Source of the DNA: Lachancea thermotolerans CBS 6340
Taxonomy: Eukaryota > Ascomycota > Saccharomycetes > Saccharomycetales > Saccharomycetaceae
NCBI RefSeq assembly: GCF_000142805.1
Contig: NC_013081.1
Span: forward strand, 744,001 to 808,000
DNA: 64,000 nucleotides
Direction: 5' to 3'
The notes beneath the pieces are model-generated. The model saw only the letters and a list, made by a program, of their open reading frames with translations, did not search any database and was not told where the DNA came from. The position numbers and the translations under genes are program-made. Positions 37,732 to 47,405 of this stretch are shown here, piece by piece. The stretch's first letter is position 1, and each line of letters begins with the position of its first letter.

Positions 37732-37842
37732 ATGTTCGTGGCAGCTGCTCTTCCTGAATTAATGCAGAGGGCTATCAAAAGATACCCACAAACACCCTTC
37801 ATTAGTCCTCAATATGTTCAAAATCAAAATAAGAGCGCCTGA
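37732..37842 (+). other. Possible 36-codon upstream ORF overlapping the CUL3 start
   Basis: An ATG at 37732 opens a 36-codon frame (MFVAAALPELMQRAIK...) that ends with TGA at 37842, 29 bp inside CUL3 and in a different frame. If the CUL3 transcript starts upstream of it, ribosomes initiating here could not reinitiate easily at the CUL3 ATG (37814), so it would lower translation. No donor-like GTATGT makes it a first exon. Transcript start sites are unknown, so it may simply lie in the promoter. Confidence 0.3.
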
Positions 37843-39994
37843 AGGTCTTGGCAGCGGCCAGCCTCAGACTTTTGAGTCCTCTTGGGGCATTTTAGACCAC
37901 GCCATCGATGCGATATACGATAACCAGGTCAATACACTCTCATTCGAGCTGTTATACCATACTGTGTATAGCATGGTGCTAAGGAAGCAGGGCAATGAGC
38001 TCTATTCTAATTTACGAAAGGCTGTTGAAGAGAAACTTTTCAAGGCAAGGGGCGCAATCGCAGGTCCCGACCCCGAACTATTGTGCGACTTTCTGCGTGT
38101 GTGGGAGAAGCAGTGCGACTGTCTGCGCCTAGTGAGTGACTTTACAATGTATTTGGACAGGGTTTACTGCAAGGAGAATCGGGTACCTTATGTATATGAC
38201 CTGGGTCTTGAATTATTTCGAGACACTATTATGTTTCCTCTTAAAAGAGAAATTCATGATCTTTTGATACAGCAAATAAACGAGGCACGACTAGGGGGAC
38301 CACACATTGATTTCGAACAGCTCAAAAAGGTTGTTGACGTGATGGAAACACTGCGAGATGTTGACGATACTTACTTTGTTCATGAGTTCGAGCCTTTTCT
38401 AATCCGAGAGACCGAATGTTTCTATCGCAATTTCGCGAGGAACAACATTGGCAACGCGGTTTTATACATTCAAAAGATCAAGACCCAGTTGGATATTGAG
38501 AGCGGCCTTGATTGCCAATTTTTGAACAAAGACACCTCGGCAAAAATCTTGAAGGTCGCTGAGGAAATTGTCATTGCTGAGAACACATCCTTTGTGTTGA
38601 GCGACGGGCTTCCGCAGATATTGACAGAAAGGGACTACTCAACTCTGAAGCTGCTTTTTCAATTGTATCACAACCCAAAGGACAAAAGTGGACTTCTAAA
38701 ACATATGTCTCAATGTATGATAAAGGAGGCTATGTTGATCGAAGAGGATAATACCCTCAAGAAAAAAGGACAGGTAGCTGTAAAATGGACTACTGAAGTT
38801 ATGCAGCTCAAGGAAAGTTTTGAAAAGGTTTTTGCAACGATTGGAGAGGACAGCGCAAACATCTACAATACTATTAATGAATCCTTTTCAACCTTCTTGA
38901 ATCAAAATGGCAAAAAGACTGCAGAGTACTTGGCAATTTACATTGATTCATTTCTTAGGTCTTCGGCCACAACAGACAATATTGACCAAAAGTGGCTAGA
39001 AAATACTGTTTCAATGTTTAAACTGCTTCGAGAAAAAGATGTTTTTGAGAAGGTATACAAGCAGCAGCTATCAAAAAGACTTCTCCAGCAACGTTCGTGT
39101 CTCAAAACTGAGAAACTGGTAATCACTAAGATGAAGGAAGAAATGGGCATTGCGTTTACATCAAAGTTGGAAGGCATGTTTAAAGACATTATTGTATCAC
39201 AAGGTTACAAAGCCAAGTTCGAGCAGTCCTATGGCTCTCCTTTTGACTTCGAGGTCAATGTGCTGACTCCCCCTTGTTGGCCTTTCCAGTTAACGGCTCT
39301 TGAACCAGAAGCAGAGCTTCCCCCAACGCTAGAGCGCTTGAAACTGGACTTCGAAAACTTCTACATCAAAAACCATTCTGGTCGCTCCTTGAGATGGGCT
39401 TATCACTTGGGCTCAATGGAGATTGGATTCCATTTTTCAAAGAGCTATCATGAAATTACCATGCCTGTATACGCAGCATTGATTTTTGCGCTATTTGAGA
39501 ACCAGGAAGAGCTTACAGCGGAGGAAATTGGCGACCTAACAAAAATACCTGATCACGAACTCTTAAGACACCTTCTCACTATATCTGTTGCCCCCAAAAC
39601 AAGGCTTTTAAAAAAGCAGCCTTTCAATAAAACTGTACTTCCAACCGACCGGTTCCAGGTCAACCATGCTTTCCAAGCACCGACAGTTAAAGTCAAAGTA
39701 CTTGCGGTTTTGCCAAAATCCGATGCCAATGTACACCACAACACACGAATCGATGAAAGCATGCAAGATTTGTTGAAAGAGCGTAAAGGCTGCATTGATG
39801 CTGCCATTGTTAGAGCCCTCAAGTCTCTCAAAGCGGCAAGTTCTCAGTCGCTTTATGAGTGTGTTGAAAGCGATTTGTCAAATCGCTTCACTGTAACAGC
39901 CACACTTTTTGACGAGAGTATTGAGAGGCTAATTGAAAGAGAATACATTCAGCGAGACCCCGATGATCCTTCGCTTTGCCGATATTTACCGTAA
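37814..39994 (+). CDS. CUL3: Cullin-3
   Basis: Cullin scaffold of an E3 ubiquitin ligase; in yeast Cul3 with Elc1 helps degrade stalled RNA polymerase II. 726 residues, against 744 in yeast. Cullin repeats fill about 1-370. The cullin homology domain (about 370-620) contains FEKVYKQQLSKRLLQQRS. The C-terminal winged helix carries the neddylation segment IDAAIVRALKSLKA, where the lysine after VRAL is the expected Nedd8/Rub1 site. The last residues, YIQRDPDDPSLCRYLP, are the usual cullin end. The start at 37814 fits the yeast N terminus (SAPKDFGS versus RAPEGLGS). It corresponds to YGR003W. Confidence 0.95.
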   Translation: MFKIKIRAPEGLGSGQPQTFESSWGILDHAIDAIYDNQVNTLSFELLYHTVYSMVLRKQGNELYSNLRKAVEEKLFKARGAIAGPDPELLCDFLRVWEKQCDCLRLVSDFTMYLDRVYCKENRVPYVYDLGLELFRDTIMFPLKREIHDLLIQQINEARLGGPHIDFEQLKKVVDVMETLRDVDDTYFVHEFEPFLIRETECFYRNFARNNIGNAVLYIQKIKTQLDIESGLDCQFLNKDTSAKILKVAEEIVIAENTSFVLSDGLPQILTERDYSTLKLLFQLYHNPKDKSGLLKHMSQCMIKEAMLIEEDNTLKKKGQVAVKWTTEVMQLKESFEKVFATIGEDSANIYNTINESFSTFLNQNGKKTAEYLAIYIDSFLRSSATTDNIDQKWLENTVSMFKLLREKDVFEKVYKQQLSKRLLQQRSCLKTEKLVITKMKEEMGIAFTSKLEGMFKDIIVSQGYKAKFEQSYGSPFDFEVNVLTPPCWPFQLTALEPEAELPPTLERLKLDFENFYIKNHSGRSLRWAYHLGSMEIGFHFSKSYHEITMPVYAALIFALFENQEELTAEEIGDLTKIPDHELLRHLLTISVAPKTRLLKKQPFNKTVLPTDRFQVNHAFQAPTVKVKVLAVLPKSDANVHHNTRIDESMQDLLKERKGCIDAAIVRALKSLKAASSQSLYECVESDLSNRFTVTATLFDESIERLIEREYIQRDPDDPSLCRYLP

Positions 39995-40017
39995 AGAGCC
40001 ATTCAGAAGCGTCAAAA

Positions 40018-40770
40018 TCAACCGCCTTGGTTTTTCAGTATCTGTTGGAGGCCCTTAGCAGTTTTGGCTACTCCGTATGTATCATCGTTGCACACAGCGC
40101 ATTTTGTTGTCTTTTTGGTTCTGGCAATGAAGCATGAGTTACAAAAGTAGTGCTTGCATTTAGTCATTACTGGATTTTTATAATCACCTTTACAAATTAG
40201 ACATTTGAAGGGAATTTTCTCAAGTTCTTTTGACTCTTCCTCGGTTGGCTCAAGCTTCCAATCCTGGTTGAGCTTCCAACCAGATTTGAAATCATCTCTT
40301 GCGTGTAGAAATTTGCAGCTATCACCGTACCCACAGTAGCCTGTTTGCTTGTAGTCTTTACAGATATCAGGCTGGTAATCCATATAAAGGGTAGTTCGTA
40401 GGTTGGGATGCTTTTTGTCTGGCCCCAGCGCACTAATAGCCCCAACAGACTTTGAAGCAGGTTCGATCGGAGACATTGCGCGATGTTCATGCGAGGCCTC
40501 AGTCTGTCCAAAATCCTCAGGTTTTGAGGAGGGAATACTCGTTTCTTGCGGCGGCGAAATAGACCGCGAGCGCTTTAATGTGTCTTTTTTGGGGTTCTCG
40601 TCATTATTTGTAATCTTGTTTTGCAATGAGCTCGGCCCAGCTTGGTACGCTAAAGATTCAGTGGTGCGTGTATTTTTTGAGCATACGGGTGTCTCAGTTA
40701 CATCATCTTCAGTAAACTTTTGGCGCTTACTTGAAGCTTGGTCGCATTTTATAGCTCTTTTCTTAAACAT
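40018..40770 (-). CDS. CWC24: Cwc24, splicing factor with CCCH and RING fingers
   Basis: Spliceosome-associated protein (human RNF113A) that acts at the 5' splice site around the first catalytic step. 250 residues, against 259 in yeast. A disordered N-terminal half precedes a CCCH zinc finger at about 136-160 (CKDYKQTGYCGYGDSCKFLH) and a RING finger near 194-230 (CLICKGDY, then CKHYFCNSCF and CAVC). It is convergent with CUL3 (23 bp) and divergent from the PEX30/31 gene. It corresponds to YLR323C, so YLR- and YGR-derived genes alternate here. Confidence 0.95.
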   Translation of the reverse strand: MFKKRAIKCDQASSKRQKFTEDDVTETPVCSKNTRTTESLAYQAGPSSLQNKITNNDENPKKDTLKRSRSISPPQETSIPSSKPEDFGQTEASHEHRAMSPIEPASKSVGAISALGPDKKHPNLRTTLYMDYQPDICKDYKQTGYCGYGDSCKFLHARDDFKSGWKLNQDWKLEPTEEESKELEKIPFKCLICKGDYKNPVMTKCKHYFCNSCFIARTKKTTKCAVCNDDTYGVAKTAKGLQQILKNQGG

Positions 40771-40892
40771 TCCAACAAGTTAGTGATGGTTGAAGATTGA
40801 CTTTTTCACGTCGCAAATTAATTAGATTTAAACTCTTGGGAAAACCCGCCCTAACTAAACGGCATTCACCTTCAACACAAAGGCCAACGAGG

Positions 40893-42461
40893 ATGAGTGA
40901 GCATCCCAAGGAACGCGAAACAAGAGCACGTTTTGTTGAGGAACCGACAGCTAGACTTGGAGGAAAAACCAACAAAGTTCTCAGAAGCGCCTTGAAGAAC
41001 CGTGGCAAGAAAGCACTGGGAGAAAGCGAGCAGGAAGAAGTTGAATCGTCACCACTTTTGACTTCAACCCCTCCTACAGTATCAAAAGCACTAGTGAGAC
41101 TATACCCTTATCTAATTATCACCGACAAGGTTTTGAGCATAATAACATGGACCAATGATGATATATGGCCAAGTGTGCTGGTGGTCGTGGGATACATCAC
41201 GTCTGTTTTGTACTTCCAAAACATCTTGAAATACTTCGGTCATCTGGTGTTGGTGGGAATACTAGGATGCTATTCACTCTTGGATATGTTTGTGGAGGAA
41301 TCAATCAAAGATCGCCCCACTCTCGATGACATTGTCCACATCATCACATGCGTTAATGCAAAGGCCGATTTGTTACTGTCACCGATTGCTGTGCTGACTG
41401 GGAATGATGTGAAAAGGCTTCTGTTTACTACTATTTTTCTCTCACCGCTATATGTGATCATTACACTATTCATCTTTCCTCCCCGTCGCCTCTTGCTCTT
41501 CGGAGGCGTTTACTTGTTAACGTATCATTCAGCATGGTCTAGAGTGAGCCGGAAACTGTTATGGAAATTCAAGCTTGTTAGGCTTTTAGTGTTTTACATC
41601 ACCGGCCTTGACCTAAGTGGTGTCAACAAAAACCAAGGCATTTTCGCGGCTGTACAAAGCAAGGTTAAGAAGATGTCGTCAACAAGAGGAATTTCTGAAG
41701 AGGGCAAGCCTATTAGGTTCACGTATGTTCTTTATGAGAATCAGCGCAAGTGGTTAGGTATTGGTTGGACCTCAAACATGTTGAGCTACGAAAGAGCACC
41801 ATGGAGCGATGAGTTCATAAACGAAGCACCATCGCCGGAAAACTTCAGACTGCCAGAAGAGAACATGGGGATGACATGGAGGTGGGTTGATAGGACATGG
41901 AGACTTGATTTAACCAATGACGGTGCCATTCAATTACCAAGCTCGCGCCCTAAAACATCGGCACAACCCAACTCCGATGAAGGGTTCATCTACTACGACA
42001 ATACCTGGAAAAAGCCTTCCACCGAGGACTCCTTCTCAAAGTATACGAGGCGCAGAAGGTGGATACGCACGGCAGAACTTCTGAGAGGCGACGTACTCGA
42101 CGTGGGCGGTATCATGTCTTCAGCTAGCGCCGTGGACCCAACACCTCAAAACGTGACCGTTGCAGGCGACACAGCAAAGCCAGAAGGGACGGAACCGCCT
42201 TCGACCATACTCGAAAACGTCAAAGAGCTGGAGTCGTTCAGGCGAAAGGTGTCATTCAATGACACCGAGGACGTACATATCATACCGTCAGACGAGAAGA
42301 CCCGTGCCCCCCAGCTCGCTGTGACAGACGAGGACGAGGAGAACGAAGCTGAAGGCGAGGCCAGTGGTATTACTGAGCGCTCCAGCGCTCGCGACTTAAA
42401 CGTTGATCCTCCTCCAACAAGCCCGCCTGGCGCGGCTGTCGAGACTAAAAAACATGTGTAG
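40893..42461 (+). CDS. Pex30/Pex31-type ER membrane-shaping peroxin with a dysferlin domain
   Basis: ER protein that shapes sites for peroxisome and lipid-droplet formation. The ATG at 40893 (MSEHPKERETRARF) gives 522 residues, close to Pex30 (523); the frame upstream has no ATG. The reticulon-like membrane region (about 65-240) has several hydrophobic hairpins. The dysferlin domain follows: the N part FTYVLYENQRKWLGIGWT, then paired tryptophans (TWRWVDRTWRLD) and the C part ending RRRWIRTAEL. An acidic, disordered tail completes it. It is the single counterpart of the ohnologues PEX30 (YLR324W) and PEX31 (YGR004W), so I give no symbol. Confidence 0.92.
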   Translation: MSEHPKERETRARFVEEPTARLGGKTNKVLRSALKNRGKKALGESEQEEVESSPLLTSTPPTVSKALVRLYPYLIITDKVLSIITWTNDDIWPSVLVVVGYITSVLYFQNILKYFGHLVLVGILGCYSLLDMFVEESIKDRPTLDDIVHIITCVNAKADLLLSPIAVLTGNDVKRLLFTTIFLSPLYVIITLFIFPPRRLLLFGGVYLLTYHSAWSRVSRKLLWKFKLVRLLVFYITGLDLSGVNKNQGIFAAVQSKVKKMSSTRGISEEGKPIRFTYVLYENQRKWLGIGWTSNMLSYERAPWSDEFINEAPSPENFRLPEENMGMTWRWVDRTWRLDLTNDGAIQLPSSRPKTSAQPNSDEGFIYYDNTWKKPSTEDSFSKYTRRRRWIRTAELLRGDVLDVGGIMSSASAVDPTPQNVTVAGDTAKPEGTEPPSTILENVKELESFRRKVSFNDTEDVHIIPSDEKTRAPQLAVTDEDEENEAEGEASGITERSSARDLNVDPPPTSPPGAAVETKKHV

Positions 42462-42588
42462 TGTATAGTCCTAACAACTTGCGTAAACTAAAGCCTAGCT
42501 CACAAAATGCACAAAGTCTTGATTATAAAACTTATTCAACACGTACTCTAAACTATTCTAAGCGTCCGATGGATTTTCCATGGCTCGC

Positions 42589-42825
42589 TTACAACTTGTT
42601 AACCTTCAAAGTTGGAGGCAGAGACTGAATCAGCTTCTTGGCCTTACCGGCGTCGTTGACAATCAAGGTGTACAAGTATCTGGAACCTCTGACCTTGAAC
42701 TTGGTTTGTCTGAAAGCCTTACCGGACTTGTTCAACTTCTTGTTGATCTTGACGGTGGCGGTCTTAACGTCGGCTCTTCTGGCCAATTCCAAGAATTCCT
42801 TGATGTCAGTGATCTCTCTGGCCAT
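42589..42825 (-). CDS. RPL38: Ribosomal protein eL38
   Basis: Small large-subunit ribosomal protein of 78 residues, the full family length. It starts MAREITDIKEFLELARRADV and ends PPTLKVNKL. Basic residues and strongly preferred codons fit a highly expressed gene. No intron interrupts it, and none is suggested in the 5' flank. It corresponds to YLR325C, between the PEX30 and YLR326W equivalents, but here TFG2 and PRP18 (YGR005C-YGR006W) lie in between. Confidence 0.97.
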   Translation of the reverse strand: MAREITDIKEFLELARRADVKTATVKINKKLNKSGKAFRQTKFKVRGSRYLYTLIVNDAGKAKKLIQSLPPTLKVNKL

Positions 42826-43084
42826 TGTGTCTTGAATTTGCGAGTTGGTCCTAACCTGAAACTGTTCTAATCACCAAGTATCACCTAGAACTAGAACTTC
42901 ATAGTGAACCTAGCCAAAGTTCCACTCGATGCCTCGATGCGACCTTCCGAAATTCCATGGGCCGCGAGTCGTATTCCGCGAGCAGAGCAATGAGTCTGTT
43001 ATTTCTTAAACATTTATTATTTTTGACATTAGAAAACATGGTGTACTGATGAACAGTCATATGAAAATAGGAAGGGCTCTCAAG

Positions 43085-44233
43085 TCACAAGACATCTTCC
43101 ATTTCGACCTCTTCATCTTCGTCTGGATTAGGCTGGTCGTCTTCGGGGTTTTCGTCGTCTTTAGCGAGCTCGCCGAGACGAGCAGCTCTTTCGGCCTCTT
43201 TAAGCCGCTTATACTCAGTTTTGAGTGTATATTTCAAGGCATAAGGTCCCTTTTTAACCAGGATAGCAACTTGGTCTAAGCACTCCTTTAAATAAACCTC
43301 GGGCTGTTTGGTACGTTCTTTTAAGCCTTTCAGCGACCAGTAGTCGTACTCGTCAAAAAGCTTGAAAAGGAAGTCCAGTAGTTCCTTCTTGGGCATACGG
43401 ATGGCGCGAATATTGTTCTTGGCCTTCTCACGGCCGACCTTTAAGAAGTTAGAGTTGTCAGAGCGCATGGACATACCAGCGTTGCTCATAGTCACACCTG
43501 GCGTTTGGTCTAGTACAGTGACGGTAGGCTTGTGCACACTACGGACAATTTGGCGACGCTGCTCGACAATTTTGTGATAGTTAGGATCACTCATGGAGGG
43601 GATAACGTGACACTCGTGGCACACAGTGCCCACGATGGCGGTCTTCTTAGGAATAGTCTTCACATAGGGGATGTACCGGTCACGGCCATCACGGTCTGTC
43701 ATAACACGGTTCTGGAAGCGGCGTCGATTATTGCGACGTTTGAGTTGCTGTTGCTTCTTACGCATCTCTTCCTCGCGCTCCTGCCGCCTGAGAAACGCAG
43801 CTTTTTGCTTCTCCGGGTCCGCAGCAAGCTCACGCTCCCGCTGTTGGTACTTTTTCAGGTTCTGTTCCGTGAAGATGTACTCGTTTTCCACCAGTTTTTT
43901 AGTCAGCTCCAGGTCGTACTGGTGCGGGATTTGGTCGTTGTCGTTCTCGTTGAGGACCATCTGGATTGCCTGCGTGTTCTTATCGATACGTATCTTGCCC
44001 AATTCTTGCCCGTTAAGGTTGGACTTGTGCCGCCACTTCTCGGCAAGGAACTTCGGCAGTCTCACCAGCCAAACTTGCCTCCCGCTGTTGGTGAGGTCCA
44101 AATCGAGGGATTCTTCATAGATCCGAGTTTCGTTATTCTCGATGTCGTTTCCATCGAATACCTCCTCATCCTGCGATAAGTACTCATCACCGGACTCATT
44201 TCCAGACTTTTTAGGTTCCGCTGGGGCGCTCAT
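43085..44233 (-). CDS. TFG2: TFIIF beta subunit (Tfg2, RAP30)
   Basis: Smaller essential subunit of TFIIF, the RNA polymerase II initiation factor. 382 residues, against 400 in yeast. The dimerisation region (about 40-190) includes RQVWLVRLPKFLAEKW, a family signature. A conserved segment follows with KTAIVGTVCHECHVIPSMSDPNY. The winged-helix domain near the C terminus contains the motif IRMPKKELLDFLFKLFDEYDYWSLKGLKE (split at about 278-306). An acidic tail ends the protein. It corresponds to YGR005C and is divergent from PRP18, with 129 bp between starts. Confidence 0.96.
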   Translation of the reverse strand: MSAPAEPKKSGNESGDEYLSQDEEVFDGNDIENNETRIYEESLDLDLTNSGRQVWLVRLPKFLAEKWRHKSNLNGQELGKIRIDKNTQAIQMVLNENDNDQIPHQYDLELTKKLVENEYIFTEQNLKKYQQRERELAADPEKQKAAFLRRQEREEEMRKKQQQLKRRNNRRRFQNRVMTDRDGRDRYIPYVKTIPKKTAIVGTVCHECHVIPSMSDPNYHKIVEQRRQIVRSVHKPTVTVLDQTPGVTMSNAGMSMRSDNSNFLKVGREKAKNNIRAIRMPKKELLDFLFKLFDEYDYWSLKGLKERTKQPEVYLKECLDQVAILVKKGPYALKYTLKTEYKRLKEAERAARLGELAKDDENPEDDQPNPDEDEEVEMEDVL

Positions 44234-44362
44234 TCCTGTGTGCTTGCCCCTTTTGCGTGTTCAGGTCTTGTTTCTTTAGCCTAAGGTTTTTAAATGAGTG
44301 ATGTTAAAATCAATCTCTGATGACCAAATTGATGTACAAGATGAGAGAGACAGAGTCGTCGG

Positions 44363-45160
44363 ATGGATTATGCGAACCTGCTGAAGGCTGAAATCGCCAA
44401 GAAACAGAAGGCTATTGCTAGCTCAAATCGCCCATCAGAAACTCCATGGCTAACACAACAGCAGGACGAAGGCGACGGGTTGGAGTCAAAGATGTTGCGA
44501 AGCACAGAAGCTCAAGACAACCAGGAACAAAAACCCCCCCTTGAGCATGACGTGAGGGAGGTTTTTCGGGAACAGGGAAAGTCCAAAGAAACTGATTCAA
44601 AGTCAGCAGCTTCCGCGAGTCGGCTTCGTACGCGCCCTGGTCGTATCGCCAAGGTTTTGGCAGACGAACGGAAATTAGATACCGCAATTTCGGCCACTGA
44701 GATCGGAGACGTGGAACAGGAGGCACATCTCTCACTTAAATGTAATTTGTACATTCATCTCTTGCTCCAGTTATGGCAGGAAGAATGCTACAAGCCCGAA
44801 CTGATCCTGGAGACAAAAAAGGCTTTATATCCACTTGTTTTGAAGTTGCGCAAGCGGCGCCTGTCCTCAGAGTTTCTCACTTCATTGGCAACGATTCTGT
44901 TCCATACTCAGCAGCACCAATTCCCACAAGCTACACAGTCTTACATGAAACTAAGTATTGGAAATGTGGCATGGCCTATTGGTGTCACGTCTGTGGGAAT
45001 CCACGCTCGTAGCGCGCATGAGCGTATTCAAGGTAAAGACAAGATTGCGAACGTGATGCTGGACGAGCACACGCGCTTATGGATCACGAGCGTCAAGCGG
45101 CTCATAACGTTTGCGGAAGCACTTGAGCGTCGTAAGAAGTCACAGCATGCCAATGAGTGA
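44363..45160 (+). CDS. PRP18: Prp18, second-step splicing factor
   Basis: U5 snRNP-associated factor that acts with Slu7 in the second catalytic step, where it favours correct 3' splice sites. 265 residues, against 251 in yeast. The N terminus MDYANLLKAEIAKKQK is conserved. The C-terminal five-helix domain contains the near-invariant loop YMKLSIGNVAWPIGVTSVG followed by IHARSAHERIQ. It corresponds to YGR006W. Its 3' end is 100 bp before the ATG of the YLR326W-like gene. The genes in this window that are inferred to use unusual acceptors (EFM5) would depend on this protein's activity. Confidence 0.96.
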   Translation: MDYANLLKAEIAKKQKAIASSNRPSETPWLTQQQDEGDGLESKMLRSTEAQDNQEQKPPLEHDVREVFREQGKSKETDSKSAASASRLRTRPGRIAKVLADERKLDTAISATEIGDVEQEAHLSLKCNLYIHLLLQLWQEECYKPELILETKKALYPLVLKLRKRRLSSEFLTSLATILFHTQQHQFPQATQSYMKLSIGNVAWPIGVTSVGIHARSAHERIQGKDKIANVMLDEHTRLWITSVKRLITFAEALERRKKSQHANE

Positions 45161-45260
45161 ATTTTAACGGTTAAGCCGGCTTCTAGTATAACAGCAGAAC
45201 TATAGCAAAGAGCTATTCTGACCACCTCTGCGGGTACTTGCACGTTTGTGAAAGGAATTG

Positions 45261-46081
45261 ATGAGCTCGTGGGTGCAAGGCTTTGTGCAGGGTTTAGCAC
45301 AAGATTACGCTACAGATAAGTGGAATGGATACGCTGAAGTAAAGTTTCAGCCGACAAGAGGTATGATGCTCAAGGACTCATGATGAGCCGCTAAGTGTCT
45401 ATTACTGACATAAACTCGAGTCTTTCAGACCCCTTCTATGAGAAGACTGCCAACGGCAAAACCAGGAGACGGAAACTCCCCGACTACTGCTCTCAGAGAG
45501 AAAAGAAGCTGTGGAAGAAGCTGCAAAATCGAGCGTGGAAGGACGATAGGTGTCTATGCGGTTGCCTGTGGGTAAATTGGGGTCTTGGCTTAGCGCCTGT
45601 CCTATCGATTATTCCCACGATCGGCCCTATAATAATGTACATGGTTCACTCCAAACTGATTTCGATGGCAGACAAGGAACTCTCACTGCCGGCAGATATG
45701 ATAGCCAAACTGCACGGCAACATTATGTTGGACTTGTTAATTTCGCTTCCGCCGTTGCTTGGCACGCTTTTAGCGTGGTTGAATGCGTGCTCAACGAGAA
45801 ATTGTGCGTTAATTTACAACTACATGGCCAAAAATGCGACCAAAAAGCACAACGCCATGGTTCAACAGGAACAGTTATACACTAGCCCAGCAGGCGTACC
45901 ACCCCCAGGGCCAGCGGCTTACCAAAAAACAAATGCATACAGGCCAGAGTACCAGGGAAACCGACCTGCACCTCCTCCGCCCGCGACGAGAGCAGTCTCT
46001 CCTGGCGCGCGTACACAACAGGCAGCGCAGATGCCACCGCAGCAAATCTCCTCCCGACCGGCACCTCGTGCGGCATGGTGA
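45261..46081 (+). CDS. YLR326W-like membrane protein (DUF4112 type), with a predicted 68-nt intron
   Basis: Protein of unknown function. A first exon (45261-45360, MSSWVQGFVQGL...) spliced to 45429-46081 gives 250 residues (240 in yeast) and the junction reads QPTRDPFYEK. The intron (45361-45428) has a donor variant GTATGA, a branch variant TACTGAC (45403-45409) and acceptor TTTCAG; without it, exon 1 meets a stop soon after. The core has two hydrophobic segments: about 85-110, with GLAPVLSIIPTIGPIIMYM, and about 125-150. This is the DUF4112 pattern of a conserved CG and a P-x-IGP loop. A Pro/Gln-rich cytosolic tail follows. Both splice signals are off-consensus, so the exon-intron model is less certain than the reading frame. 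Confidence 0.78.
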
Positions 46082-46184
46082 CAGGTCTTGGCTTGTTTGA
46101 AGCCGGTCTTGAGTAGATTGAAAATCTAGGGTCCATATCACCTGACCTAAAGCTAAGTAAGAAAAAGCTTCGAAAAATTAATGA

Positions 46185-47213
46185 ATGTCTGCCTTAGCAG
46201 CCCTTAACTGTGTAGTGAATCCGCAATTGAAGATGGAAAATGATCGCCATCGCTTATGGATTGACGGATGTTTCGACTTCACGCACCATGGCCACGCAGG
46301 AGCCATTTTGCAAGCGAGAAGGCTGATACCACCAGGTACAGAATCCGGGGCGCTGCTTTGCGGTGTCCACAACGACGAAGATATTCTGTTCAACAAAGGC
46401 GGTAAGCCGGTGATGAATGAGCAGGAGCGTTATGAGCACACTCGTAGTAACCGCTGGTGTAGCGAGATCGTGAAGGATGCACCGTACGTTACGCAGCCCG
46501 ACGTTCTCGACGCGCACCGCTGCAAGTTCGTGGTGCATGGAGACGATATAACAACGGACGCGAACGGCGAGGACTGCTACCAGCAGATGAAGGACATGGG
46601 TCGCTTTCTAGTGGTGAAAAGAACTGAGGGTGTTAGCACGACTGACATTATCCAGCGCATCCTGACGGGCGCTAGGGCGGGTGCGCAGGAGGCCAGGAGC
46701 GAGAGTTCATGGCAGGACACAGCGGGCGCAGAGGAGCAACTCAAAAAATACGCAGCGGGACTCGACGGCCATGCGCCATGGTGCTACGTTTTCGACGGTC
46801 TGATATCCAAATCTAAAATAATCGTTGAAGGCGGCTACGCGCTTGACTCTACCCAACTGGTGTACATCGAGGGCGATTTTGATCTATTTCACGTGGGTCA
46901 CATCGAGCAATTGAAAGGACTGCGGGAGCGACACGGGCAAGACGCGCGGATCATTGTCGGGGTTCGTACGACGCAGGACTGTTTCATGACCCTCATGGAG
47001 CGCGCACTCAGCGTGTTGAGTTGCCGTTACGTCGACGGCTTGGTCCTGGACCCGGAGTCGCAGCCCTGTGTGGACGTCACATACAACTTGGACGCGGCAG
47101 AGCTGCGTCGTGGGGACTTCAGTTACCTGGACAAGGCCGTTATCGTGGGACGCGTGCTCGCAGAGCGCGAGCACTACGTCGCGCGGAACAGAAAGAAAGG
47201 TGTGTGCGCGTAG
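46185..47213 (+). CDS. ECT1: CTP:phosphoethanolamine cytidylyltransferase
   Basis: Makes CDP-ethanolamine in the Kennedy pathway of phosphatidylethanolamine synthesis. 342 residues, against 323 in yeast (also called MUQ1). It contains two tandem cytidylyltransferase folds. The first has GCFDFTHHGHAGAI and the RTEGVSTTDII signature near 150. The second begins EGDFDLFHVGHIEQL near 226. Both keep an HxGH motif. The start at 46185 gives a short N-terminal extension before KMENDRHRLWIDG; an internal ATG there is an alternative. It corresponds to YGR007W. GC content is visibly higher than in genes to the left. Confidence 0.95.
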   Translation: MSALAALNCVVNPQLKMENDRHRLWIDGCFDFTHHGHAGAILQARRLIPPGTESGALLCGVHNDEDILFNKGGKPVMNEQERYEHTRSNRWCSEIVKDAPYVTQPDVLDAHRCKFVVHGDDITTDANGEDCYQQMKDMGRFLVVKRTEGVSTTDIIQRILTGARAGAQEARSESSWQDTAGAEEQLKKYAAGLDGHAPWCYVFDGLISKSKIIVEGGYALDSTQLVYIEGDFDLFHVGHIEQLKGLRERHGQDARIIVGVRTTQDCFMTLMERALSVLSCRYVDGLVLDPESQPCVDVTYNLDAAELRRGDFSYLDKAVIVGRVLAEREHYVARNRKKGVCA

Positions 47214-47405
47214 CCGTGCACGTGATAGAGCCTGAACGAGATTCTGTGTACCTCCGGGCGCGGCGTTCCTACGCCTGGCGGGAAAGCATTGACACTCGTA
47301 CCTCGCCTTGTAGTTTCGTATAAGTCATTCATTCAATCGTTACATGCGCGCATTTTATACCTTTATACATAGAGAAAAGCCACGCACGCCGCGCGCACCG
47401 CCCAC

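Noticed and set aside
42950-42958. TTCCGAA sequence upstream of RPL38 as a CDEIII core
   Set aside because: No CDEI partner or AT-rich CDEII beside it, and the location is in a promoter far from the syntenic centromere position.
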